Assembly (NCBI GenBank): GCA_963665085.2
Contig: CAXXXS010000001.1
Coordinates: 2,046,001 to 2,110,000 of the forward strand
Length of the DNA: 64,000 nt
Direction: 5' to 3'
DNA from: G963665085 sp963665085
GTDB lineage: Bacteria > Bacteroidota > Bacteroidia > Bacteroidales > JAAAOM01
Below, in pieces: positions 46,602-54,103 of this stretch. The position numbers and the translations under genes are program-made. Within the stretch, counting starts at the first letter, position 1; each line of letters opens with the position of its first letter. Below the pieces are notes generated by a model. The model had not been told where the DNA came from. It did no database searches and saw only the letters and a program-made list of their open reading frames with translations.

Positions 46602-47657
46602 CTATAATGCTGATGCATTGCATTCAATATCAATTTCATCAATGCTTGGGTTATCGCACCACATATCATATGCATCAATGTGATTATCATGATCATCATC
46701 AGTATCTGCAACCAGAAGGCTCCATTCTCTTTTTGCAAAATAATTATCAGTTGCAGCCTTATCGTATTGATAAGTTTCCCAATCAGAGGTATTTACATTA
46801 TAAAAATTATATTTTGCATGTAAATCATAACTGGTTGTTCTTTTTGCGGCAAACCATACTAACGCAGATTTTTTCTGATTTTTAATACGCAACCTAACTT
46901 CTAGTTCATCTGCATCTTGTCCATCTACTTTAATGTATTCATAATATGCTTTAACTTCCGTTCTGTTTTTACCATTTGTTTGTAATTTACGTGCCTCTTC
47001 ACCGCAACCGGAGGATCTTAGAGTAATTTGACTATTATTTGTAACAGTTGATTTTAAAGTATAAATTGTAAATTCAGATGTAATATTTGTTTTATAGTTG
47101 TTTAAGTCAAGTTGTTTTAATTCATCAATATTTTTTGCTTGTGTTGATAATGTAACTTCATCACTAAGTACTTTATATACTATATCTTCAACCTGGTACA
47201 TTCCATCATTATTCATAAAATAACGATCAGAGTTGTTTTCATTTATAGTTACCAGTTCTTGTTCCCCTTCTTCATCTTCAACAAGTTTTATATACTCCGA
47301 ATTATTGGCAGTAAACTCTTTAACTTCCTCAATATCATTGAAAGACTCAGGAATAATGTTGTTGTAAAATTCATCCTCAACTCTTCCAATTGAAGTAAAT
47401 CCTTTTGATTCCTCATAGTCTTCTAATTCTTCAAATGTCATTTGGAGAACATCTGTTTTTGCTTCTCTATATTCATCAATTGAATTAAATGTCATGATGT
47501 CACTTGAAGCCTGGCTTACTATTTTAGCCGTGTTTAGATGTTGAGAATCATCGTCTTCTTTTCCACATGAATAAAATAGTATCATACTAAATAATGATAA
47601 AACTAATACTGAGGAACTTAATTTATAAGATAATTTAATATTTTTTGAATAATTCAT
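46602..47657 (-). CDS. Cassette-leading lipoprotein, family of unknown function (copy 4)
   Basis: This 351-residue lipoprotein has lipobox LFYSC. Family pattern: IMTFNSIDEYREAKTDVLQM, ELEDYEESKGFTS, and FMNNDGMYQVEDIVYKVLSD. The C-terminal half contains GCGEEARKLQ, LRIKNQKKSALVWFAAKRT and an Asp-rich DTDDDHDNHIDAYDMWC stretch that resembles a calcium-binding or dockerin-like loop. It follows leader R4. Function is unknown. Confidence 0.72.
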   Translation of the reverse strand: MNYSKNIKLSYKLSSSVLVLSLFSMILFYSCGKEDDDSQHLNTAKIVSQASSDIMTFNSIDEYREAKTDVLQMTFEELEDYEESKGFTSIGRVEDEFYNNIIPESFNDIEEVKEFTANNSEYIKLVEDEEGEQELVTINENNSDRYFMNNDGMYQVEDIVYKVLSDEVTLSTQAKNIDELKQLDLNNYKTNITSEFTIYTLKSTVTNNSQITLRSSGCGEEARKLQTNGKNRTEVKAYYEYIKVDGQDADELEVRLRIKNQKKSALVWFAAKRTTSYDLHAKYNFYNVNTSDWETYQYDKAATDNYFAKREWSLLVADTDDDHDNHIDAYDMWCDNPSIDEIDIECNASAL

Positions 47658-47769
47658 TTTATTAATTTTGAAATGTTTTACTTAATACCTCATCCCTATC
47701 CGTTCTCGCAAAATGGATTTTTGGGGATGGGGTTTTTTCTTGTTGTGGGCGTCTAGAGAGCCAACAAAA

Positions 47770-47820
47770 AAAACACAAAAAAACTCCCTGCTGCAAACAT
47801 GCCTGGCATGCCCAACAGCA
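47770..47820 (-). terminator. Terminator-like hairpin inside leader R4
   Basis: Minus-strand TGCTG...CATGCC-A-GGCATG...CAGCA followed by GGGAGTTTTTTTGTGTTTTTTT. If active it would end transcription about 130 nt after the predicted start site. Confidence 0.58.
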
Positions 47821-47912
47821 ATTAAATTTTTACTATTCCTTTATATGATTTTGCATATGGTCTTATCAGTTTTAGTGGTTATAAAAAATTTGTTTTTTCT
47901 TACAGTCGAGTG

Positions 47913-47948
47913 CTAAGATAATGCTTTTTTTTTTTTTTTTTTTTCAAA
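47913..47948 (-). promoter_or_regulatory. Predicted promoter in R4 with A20 spacer
   Basis: TTTG (47945-47948, minus strand), 20 A, GCAT, TATCTTAG (47913-47920). Spacing is 24 nt, the longest of the four. Confidence 0.48.
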
Positions 47949-48198
47949 ATTTTGTTGGTTAATTTTTGATTTAATTAAACATTAACAGGTATAAACTAGT
48001 GTTAAAATACTTGTTGTTAGATTTTTGTGAAAAATACTGATTAACAAAAATGTTTCATTTTTCACTTTTTTAATTAGAGTGCTTTTGTCTAACGCCAATA
48101 GTAGTTGAAAACTACTTGTTGATGAAATACGACGAAGATTCAATTTTCGCCGGGCCGGGCAGAATTGTAGTCAAACATACACATAATATTATTATGTA

Positions 48199-48238
48199 AT
48201 AAAAAATAGGCTGCTCAATTTATATTGAACAGCCTATG
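48199..48238 (-). terminator. Terminator of the lipoprotein gene at 48305
   Basis: On the minus strand ATAGGCTGTTCAAT (48224-48237) and ATTGAGCAGCCTAT (48206-48219) pair with one mismatch around a 4-nt loop. TTTTTTATT follows. Confidence 0.85.
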
Positions 48239-48304
48239 AAGGTGTTTTTGGTTTACTTCAAGTGTGAATTGAAATTTAATACATGACGGTAAATATATAA
48301 ATTC

Positions 48305-48766
48305 TTATTTTGAACTGATATATCCTTTTACAACTTGTTCCGGATTAGACTCAGACCAACCCATGTAGAAGCTTCCATCGATCTCAATTTTTGTGTCGCT
48401 AACAACTTTGATGGTTCCTTTTGTAGCAAAATAGGATTCCTCATTGCCACTGTCCTCCTCACCAATAGTTATAACAGGTTGTATTTCTGCTCCGTCTATG
48501 TCAAGGTCAAAGGTAGTACCTACAGTAAATAGGTCTTCGTTAATTATTACCCCAAAGTAAAAACCTGAACATTCAGCTGTAACTGTTCTGATACCCATTA
48601 CAGCGCCGTTAACAACGGTTGTACCTTCGTATTTTACGCCGTTTACTGTAATTTCAAATTTTCCTTCTTCATCACCGTCTTTAATATCGGTTCCATCCTT
48701 TTCGCATGCAGTAAAAAAGAATACTGCTGTAAGAAATGCCAGGAATTGAATTGTAACTTTTTTCAC
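48305..48766 (-). CDS. Small lipoprotein of unknown function
   Basis: This 153-residue protein has a lipoprotein signal (MKKVTIQFLAFLTAVFFFTAC). The mature beta-rich domain contains FEITVNGVKYEG at its start and VVSDTKIEIDGSFYMGWSES near the end. The pattern is common among small Bacteroidota lipoproteins but no function is known. It is transcribed alone towards R4 and ends in a strong terminator, so it appears to lie outside the cassette array. Confidence 0.7.
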   Translation of the reverse strand: MKKVTIQFLAFLTAVFFFTACEKDGTDIKDGDEEGKFEITVNGVKYEGTTVVNGAVMGIRTVTAECSGFYFGVIINEDLFTVGTTFDLDIDGAEIQPVITIGEEDSGNEESYFATKGTIKVVSDTKIEIDGSFYMGWSESNPEQVVKGYISSK

Positions 48767-48828
48767 TGTACTTAATTTTTGATTTATTAATATTTAACTA
48801 GTTTCTGTATTGATATTGACCTATATAT

Positions 48829-50403
48829 TTATTGTTTTACAAACTCAACTCTTCGGTTATTTGCTTTTCCTTCTGGAGTATCGTTTCCTGCAATTGGTTT
48901 GCTTTCACCAAAGCCTTTGCTTGAAAGGCGGTCAGCTGAAATTCCCATTTCTATTAACCTTTCCATAACTGCTTTAGCTCTTTGCTCTGATAAAGTTTGA
49001 TTTCTGGCATCGTCTCCATCAGTGTCGGTGTGACCTTCAACACTAAATTTAATATCAGGTTGTTTTTTCATTAATTCGTAAATCTTGTTGATGGCTCCCA
49101 TACTTTCTGGTTTTATTGTCGCCTTATTGATATCGAAACGAATTCCGTTACAAATGATTTTTCCTTCTGAAAGAACTCTGTCGTAATACTTAACACCACC
49201 TTTTGCAATGCGTACATTCTTTACAAACTTTTTAGTTTCATCATTAGAATAAACTTCAGCAGCAAGAGTTAAACCAGTAGGATTTCCTTCGAAATGCGGA
49301 ATGTTAATTAAACGGGTATCATCCATATAGCATTTCATTTTGCCTTTTGTATATGCAATAGAAATATGTCTCCATCCACCTGTTTCATCATTGTTGCCAC
49401 GTTCTTCTCCCGGGTATTTTTGTTCCGAATCGCCTAATTCCATTGCATTTACATTGATGTCCAATTGTTCGCAACTATATTTCTGATTTTTTCTGTCGTA
49501 AAAGCTTACGAAATATCTACCCGAATATCCTGTACCAAAGAAACAATCAAACTCAATGGTGAAAACATCAGGCAAGTAATCTTCATTAGAATTTTTGAGA
49601 TAAGGAACAATACCATCACTGTAACTTCCCTTTCGGAACATTATAACATTTTGGCTATTCATATTGGCAATTTCAACAACACCTCCTTTTAAATCCCATC
49701 GACTGGGAAACTCTCCGTTTTCCTCCATAATATCCGGACCATCTTCGAAAATTACTTCATCGCCTGGTACAAAATCGAATTTAGCCCATTGAACATCCAT
49801 TTTTGGTGCAGCAACAGAACCATCGCCAGTCGTAAAAGAACCACCGCCACCAGGCATATATTGTCCGGTTGATGATTTGCCAACGTATTTCCAGGTATAA
49901 TGCGTGTTTGGTTCAAGCCGAGACGAAGTAACCTCATTATTTTTTGGCGCACCAATCAGTTTATCATCAGCATAACCTTCAGCATAAACATAAACTTCGT
50001 AGTTTGTAGCTTTAAAGTCAGATGAGTTCATAGGAGCCCACTTAAAAGTTGCGGGAATGGGTACATCTGTTGCTCCATCGGGTGGATACATACCATATTC
50101 AGAAAATAATGCGTCAGCATCTTTATCTTTTACAGATTTGTTGTCTGTTTTTTTCGGGGCTGAAGAAGTTTCTTCTTCCGAAGAAGAGCTGCTTCCTTTC
50201 TTTTTCTTGTTCTTATTAAAAAGGCTTCCTATTCCATCTTCTATTTTATCGAAACCGGCATCAATACCTTCTTCTATTTTATTATTTGCACGATTGGTGC
50301 CTTGTCTTTCTGCTTCTTCTTTTGGATTAATTATCTGGGCGCTTATTGAACCGCTAAAAACAATAGTTGCTAAAACAGATAGTAAATAATTCTTATTACT
50401 CAT
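48829..50403 (-). CDS. OmpA-family outer-membrane/peptidoglycan-binding protein
   Basis: This 524-residue protein has a signal (MSNKNYLLSVLATIVFSGSISAQ), a low-complexity Lys/Ser/Glu linker (about residues 60-90), and a beta-sandwich-like YPPDGATDVPIPATFKWAP segment resembling fibronectin-like repeats. A laminin-G-like central part follows. The C-terminal OmpA domain (about 410-524) shows IRFDINKATIKPESM, FSVEGHTDTDGDDARNQTLSEQRA and NRRVEFV. The last domain binds peptidoglycan; the central domain may bind a ligand at the surface. Confidence 0.85.
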   Translation of the reverse strand: MSNKNYLLSVLATIVFSGSISAQIINPKEEAERQGTNRANNKIEEGIDAGFDKIEDGIGSLFNKNKKKKGSSSSSEEETSSAPKKTDNKSVKDKDADALFSEYGMYPPDGATDVPIPATFKWAPMNSSDFKATNYEVYVYAEGYADDKLIGAPKNNEVTSSRLEPNTHYTWKYVGKSSTGQYMPGGGGSFTTGDGSVAAPKMDVQWAKFDFVPGDEVIFEDGPDIMEENGEFPSRWDLKGGVVEIANMNSQNVIMFRKGSYSDGIVPYLKNSNEDYLPDVFTIEFDCFFGTGYSGRYFVSFYDRKNQKYSCEQLDINVNAMELGDSEQKYPGEERGNNDETGGWRHISIAYTKGKMKCYMDDTRLINIPHFEGNPTGLTLAAEVYSNDETKKFVKNVRIAKGGVKYYDRVLSEGKIICNGIRFDINKATIKPESMGAINKIYELMKKQPDIKFSVEGHTDTDGDDARNQTLSEQRAKAVMERLIEMGISADRLSSKGFGESKPIAGNDTPEGKANNRRVEFVKQ

Positions 50404-50888
50404 TCCTTGCGTTTTTGAAGTTTAAAATGCAGGGCAATTTTATCAAACATATTTTTTTGTTTGAGAGCTAAACTTGAAAACGCGTAGATATGATTTGAAT
50501 CTGTCGGGTAAAATATAAAAAATGCAGAAGATACAAATTAGCATGAGTTCGGGCATAGAAATATATGCTTTCCTAATATCAATGCCCCACTAAATCCACT
50601 TTGTAGGGGATTTATCGTTACTTCGATACGATAATATAGTCATACCTTTTGGGTAATCCTTCTTTAAGTCCTCCTATGAGGAGGATTTAGGAGGTCATCT
50701 TTGTAGGTATACATTAAAATCAACATTAAAAGAATAGTTGTTTTAATTTTAAATATTCAAAGTTGCTGATTAATTGCTTTTTAATATCTGATTTTATGTT
50801 GATTATGTTTCTGCTAATAATGAATTTTGGGGATGACTTTCCATTCTATGAGCGATAAGGAAGGGACATGCTGAATTTTTAAAAGTAA
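50404..50888. other. 485-bp intergenic region with hairpins, no gene seen
   Basis: It contains short palindromes (AAATCC...GGATTT near 50592-50612, ATCGT...ACGAT near 50613-50631) and the TCCTCC-TATGA-GGAGGA repeat at 50654-50705 that is related to the flanks of the 13.5-kb element. Flanking genes both read leftward. Confidence 0.55.
50654..50705. repeat. Uninterrupted copy of the repeat that flanks the 13.5-kb MITE-like element
   Basis: ATCCTTCTTTAAGTCCTCCT followed by ATGAGGAGGATTTAGGAGGT and CATCTTTGTA. The halves before and after ATGAG match 13461-13482 and 13847-13874, which are separated there by 364 bp. Confidence 0.65.
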
Positions 50889-52073
50889 TTAATGCTGACT
50901 TCTAATTTTACTCTCGCTTATCATTGTAAATAATACTACTAAACCCAAAAGAGCAACTATTGCACTGAGGTAATAAGCCCCGGTAATTCCTTTTGTTGAA
51001 TAGCCGACACCAATAACGATAGGTCCAAGTGTTTGTCCCAGTCGAATTACCATCCCGTTGATTGACATAAATGCTCCACGTTGGTTATCCGGGGTGAGGT
51101 TTGCCAGCGATGTTTGTAAGCTGGGAATATTAAGGGCCTGTGCGCTACCAAATAATAAAACAGGAAAGATAAGTACATAGATATTATTTATTGAAGGCAA
51201 AAGAATGTTAACAACAAAATATAGTATAAAGGCTGTTTTTAATAATTTAACCCCTCCGAATTTCCAGGTTAATTTTCCTATCTGAGTAGCAAAAATTGCA
51301 GATGTAATTGAACTCAGAGATAAAACAAAACCAATCTGGGGCGATTCAAAATCAAATCGTTGACTTAGTAAAAAAGGAAGGTACGTAATAAATGAACCAT
51401 ATAAAATAATAAATGTAAGTGTGCCTAAAATAAAAATGGCAATAATTTCTTTCTTTAAAATATTAGCTGAAATATCCTTAAAATATTGTTTTAGACTGGC
51501 AGGTCTTTCAATTTTTGGTTCTTCAATTCCAAATATTACAATTAATCCAACCGGAATTGCAAGGAGAGGCATTATAAATGGGAAATACCAGGTTATTCCA
51601 GCTAATAATCCTCCAATCAGTGGATAGGTGGCTGTAGATAGTCCCAAGACACTCGCGTTATATCCCATGGCCTGTGGTCGTTTTTTTCCTTCAAAAAAGT
51701 CGGCAATTAAAGTTGTGTTAAGCGCTCCTAACGGGGCAGCCCCTATTCCTTGAATAACTCTCAGAATTATAATTAAATGATAATCATGGACGAAGAATAT
51801 GGAAGAACCGGCTAAAGCAAAAATGAATAAGGCTGGAACTAAAACAGTTTTTCTTCCAACTCTATCTGCAATAATTCCGGCAATTGGGGCCAAGAATATT
51901 CCAGGGAATGTAAAAGCACTAATCAATAATGCTATCTGAGCCTGGTTTAATTCTAAAGTTCTGGCTATTTTGGGTAATGCAGGTGTAATGCTGGCAACAC
52001 CCATCACTGCGATTAATGTTATTCCAAAAATCACATATAATCTTCTGTCTTTCGATAATTTTTTGCCTTCCAC
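50889..52073 (-). CDS. Major facilitator superfamily transporter
   Basis: This 394-residue protein has 12 predicted helices. Motif A, GIIADRVGRKTVLVPALF, lies between helices 2 and 3 and RVIQGIGAAPLGALNTTL is in helix 4. A drug:H+ antiporter-type MFS (DHA1 branch) is likely. Substrate is not deducible. It is monocistronic in appearance. Confidence 0.83.
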   Translation of the reverse strand: MEGKKLSKDRRLYVIFGITLIAVMGVASITPALPKIARTLELNQAQIALLISAFTFPGIFLAPIAGIIADRVGRKTVLVPALFIFALAGSSIFFVHDYHLIIILRVIQGIGAAPLGALNTTLIADFFEGKKRPQAMGYNASVLGLSTATYPLIGGLLAGITWYFPFIMPLLAIPVGLIVIFGIEEPKIERPASLKQYFKDISANILKKEIIAIFILGTLTFIILYGSFITYLPFLLSQRFDFESPQIGFVLSLSSITSAIFATQIGKLTWKFGGVKLLKTAFILYFVVNILLPSINNIYVLIFPVLLFGSAQALNIPSLQTSLANLTPDNQRGAFMSINGMVIRLGQTLGPIVIGVGYSTKGITGAYYLSAIVALLGLVVLFTMISESKIRSQH

Positions 52074-52187
52074 CGGATTCTTGATTATTTATTTGATAAG
52101 GAGGGATGCTGAAATTGTAAATTACTTACAAAAAGACAGCAAATTATTAAAACTTTAAATTTACATCTCTGTAATTTTTTGTGTCTT

Positions 52188-52269
52188 CTCTGCGTAACTT
52201 TGTGATATAGCTCGTTAACAGGAAATTATTACACGAAGACCCACAAAGAAGTCACAAAGTTACACAGAG
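52188..52269. repeat. Palindromic repeat of the CTCTG/CAGAG family
   Basis: CTCTGCGTAACTTTGTGA (52188-52205) and TCACAAAGTTACACAGAG (52252-52269) are inverted copies differing at one position. They are separated by 46 bp. It lies between the MFS gene and the end of adk. It may double as a bidirectional transcript end, but there is no T tract. Confidence 0.6.
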
Positions 52270-52283
52270 TATTATTTAAAGAT

Positions 52284-52859
52284 TTATTTTACAGCATCAA
52301 CAGCATCGCAAAGCCTGCCAAAAATATCATCGATACTTCCCATGCCTTCTACAGATTTTAATTTGTTTTGCGATCCGTAGAAATCCATAACAGGGGCAGT
52401 TTCTTTGTTATAAACAGCAATACGATTTTCAATGATGGATTGATCCTGATCATCAGCACGACCTGAATCTTTACCTCTTAATAAAAGTCTTTTTATTAGT
52501 TCTTCTTTTTCAACTTCAAGGGCAAGCATAATTGAGATAGCAGTACCTTTTTTCTTTAGTAAAGAATCAAGTGCTTCTGCCTGGGCTGTTGTACGAGGGA
52601 AACCATCGAAAATAAAACCTTTAGCATCAGCATTTTTGTCTAGTTTACCTTCAATCATGCCTATTACTACTTCATCAGGAACAAGTTCTCCTTTGTCCAT
52701 ATACTTTTTAGCTTCAACTCCCAAAGGCGATTCTGCCTTTAACTCTCCGCGGAGAATATCACCTGTAGAAAGGTGGACCAATTGATACTTCTCGATTAAT
52801 TTGTCTGATTGTGTTCCTTTACCGGCGCCTGGAGGTCCAAATAATACAATATTTAACAT
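52284..52859 (-). CDS. adk: Adenylate kinase (short form)
   Basis: This 191-residue enzyme converts AMP and ATP to two ADP. The P-loop GPPGAGKGT is at residues 7-15. The AMP-binding LSTGDILR and FDGFPRTTAQAEAL follow, and LLLRGKDSGRADDQDQSIIENRI shows a short LID without a zinc finger. The length is that of the short-type kinase. It is followed upstream by hpt in the same direction, 39 bp apart, a purine-salvage pairing often seen in Bacteroidota. Confidence 0.96.
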   Translation of the reverse strand: MLNIVLFGPPGAGKGTQSDKLIEKYQLVHLSTGDILRGELKAESPLGVEAKKYMDKGELVPDEVVIGMIEGKLDKNADAKGFIFDGFPRTTAQAEALDSLLKKKGTAISIMLALEVEKEELIKRLLLRGKDSGRADDQDQSIIENRIAVYNKETAPVMDFYGSQNKLKSVEGMGSIDDIFGRLCDAVDAVK

Positions 52860-52898
52860 ATCTTCAGATTTATTATTAATATAAAATGAAATACAATT

Positions 52899-53435
52899 TT
52901 ATTCTGTTAATGTGTAAATCCCATTAAGGTTTCGGCCATAGCCATCGTAATCAAGTCCATATCCGATAACAAAAATATCAGGAATTTCAAAACCAACATA
53001 ATCAATAGTTAAATTACCCCGATATGCGGTTGGTTTATATAGGAGAGAGGCAATTTTAACTTCCTTAGGTTCAAAACTATTTACTTGTTTAATTATATTT
53101 TCTAATGTTTTACCAGTATCAACAATGTCTTCAAGAATAATAACCGTGTTGTCTTTTAAAACTTCATTAATTCCAATTAGTTGTTGTACTTTTCCGGTTG
53201 AAGTTGCCCCATCATAAGAAGCAAGCTTTAAAAAACTAATTCTGTTTTGAACTGTTATTTTTTTTATCAGATCAGAGGTAAACATAAAAGAGCCATTTAA
53301 GATGGATAAAAAGATTACTTCCTTGTTGTAGTAATCACCATTTATAGACTCTGCAAGCTCTGATATTCTATCGTCTATTTGATTGTGAGAAATAGATATT
53401 TTAAATTCTTTATTTTTGATTAATATTTTATTCAT
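52899..53435 (-). CDS. hpt: Hypoxanthine phosphoribosyltransferase
   Basis: This 178-residue type I phosphoribosyltransferase has the PRPP-binding signature VIILEDIVDTGKTL near residue 95, the flexible-loop region KLASYDGATSTGKVQ, and the C-terminal VGYGLDYDGYGRNLNGIY that contacts the base. It salvages hypoxanthine and guanine. It is divergent from purE across 77 bp. Confidence 0.95.
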   Translation of the reverse strand: MNKILIKNKEFKISISHNQIDDRISELAESINGDYYNKEVIFLSILNGSFMFTSDLIKKITVQNRISFLKLASYDGATSTGKVQQLIGINEVLKDNTVIILEDIVDTGKTLENIIKQVNSFEPKEVKIASLLYKPTAYRGNLTIDYVGFEIPDIFVIGYGLDYDGYGRNLNGIYTLTE

Positions 53436-53512
53436 GAAAAGGTAAAACCGATATAAATTAAAAACACGCTAAATTAGTAAACAATAATGAAAATTAATTA
53501 TCAATATATATT

Positions 53513-54019
53513 ATGAAAGCAAGAGTAAGCATTATAATGGGCAGTACATCGGATCTGCCTGTAATGGAAAAAGCTGCAAAAGTGCTAAATGATTTTCAAA
53601 TTCCTTTTGAAATAAATGCATTATCAGCTCACAGAACTCCTGAGGAAGTTGAGAAGTTTGCGAAAAATGCAGAAGATAACGGAATTGAAGTAATAATTGC
53701 TGCAGCAGGCATGGCTGCACACTTACCCGGTGTAATAGCGTCAATGACGAAACTTCCTGTAATTGGTGTACCAATAAAAGCTTCACTTGAAGGACTTGAT
53801 GCCCTTTTGGCAATTGTGCAAATGCCTCCCGGAATACCTGTAGCAACTGTGGGTATAAACGGAGCTCAAAATGCCGGGATTTTAGCAACGCAAATACTGG
53901 CTTTAAAAGATGAAAAAATAGCAGCAAAGCTTACTAATTTTAAAGTCGGATTAAAAGAAAAGATTGTTAAAGCGAATAAAGAACTATCTGAGATTAAATA
54001 TGAGTACAAAGTAAATTAA
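53513..54019 (+). CDS. purE: N5-carboxyaminoimidazole ribonucleotide mutase
   Basis: This 168-residue class I PurE has GSTSDLPVMEKAAKVLNDFQIPFE at the N-terminus, ALSAHRTPEEV with the catalytic His, and AAAGMAAHLPGVIASMTKLPVIGVP. It moves the carboxyl group from N5-CAIR to CAIR in purine synthesis. No purK is adjacent. It is divergent from hpt and followed by an inverted repeat. Confidence 0.95.
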   Translation: MKARVSIIMGSTSDLPVMEKAAKVLNDFQIPFEINALSAHRTPEEVEKFAKNAEDNGIEVIIAAAGMAAHLPGVIASMTKLPVIGVPIKASLEGLDALLAIVQMPPGIPVATVGINGAQNAGILATQILALKDEKIAAKLTNFKVGLKEKIVKANKELSEIKYEYKVN

Positions 54020-54029
54020 ACAGGTTTTT

Positions 54030-54066
54030 GGGTTACAAGTTGCAGGTTAGTTGCAGCTAGTAACCC
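54030..54066. repeat. Inverted repeat after purE
   Basis: GGGTTAC (54030-54036) and GTAACCC (54060-54066) form a stem enclosing two TGCAG-containing units. There is no T tract, so terminator activity is uncertain. Confidence 0.45.
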
Positions 54067-54103
54067 GAAGCTATAACCATAAACTAGAAACAATCAAATA
54101 ACT

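Larger units (their letters stand above)
47682..48159 (-). repeat. Cassette leader repeat R4
   Basis: This uninterrupted copy is closest to R3. It has the pre-start hairpin (47688-47734), the terminator-like hairpin (47789-47820), a T20 run (plus strand, 47925-47944) and distal hairpins. The last hairpin is damaged by one base (CAATTTTCGCC instead of CAATCTTCGCC). Confidence 0.9.

Noticed and set aside
47925..47944. T20 run as a simple terminator for plus-strand transcription
   Set aside because: No GC-rich stem precedes the run on the plus strand; its position between promoter-like elements on the other strand explains it better.
17941..48159. SusC/SusD polysaccharide utilisation loci
   Set aside because: The receptors are about 740-830 residues, shorter than SusC, the partner lipoproteins are DUF4249 rather than SusD, and there are no glycoside hydrolases in the array.
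53532..53927. 131-codon minus-strand reading frame opposite purE
   Set aside because: purE is clear on the plus strand; the antisense frame is leucine/glutamine-rich shadow sequence.
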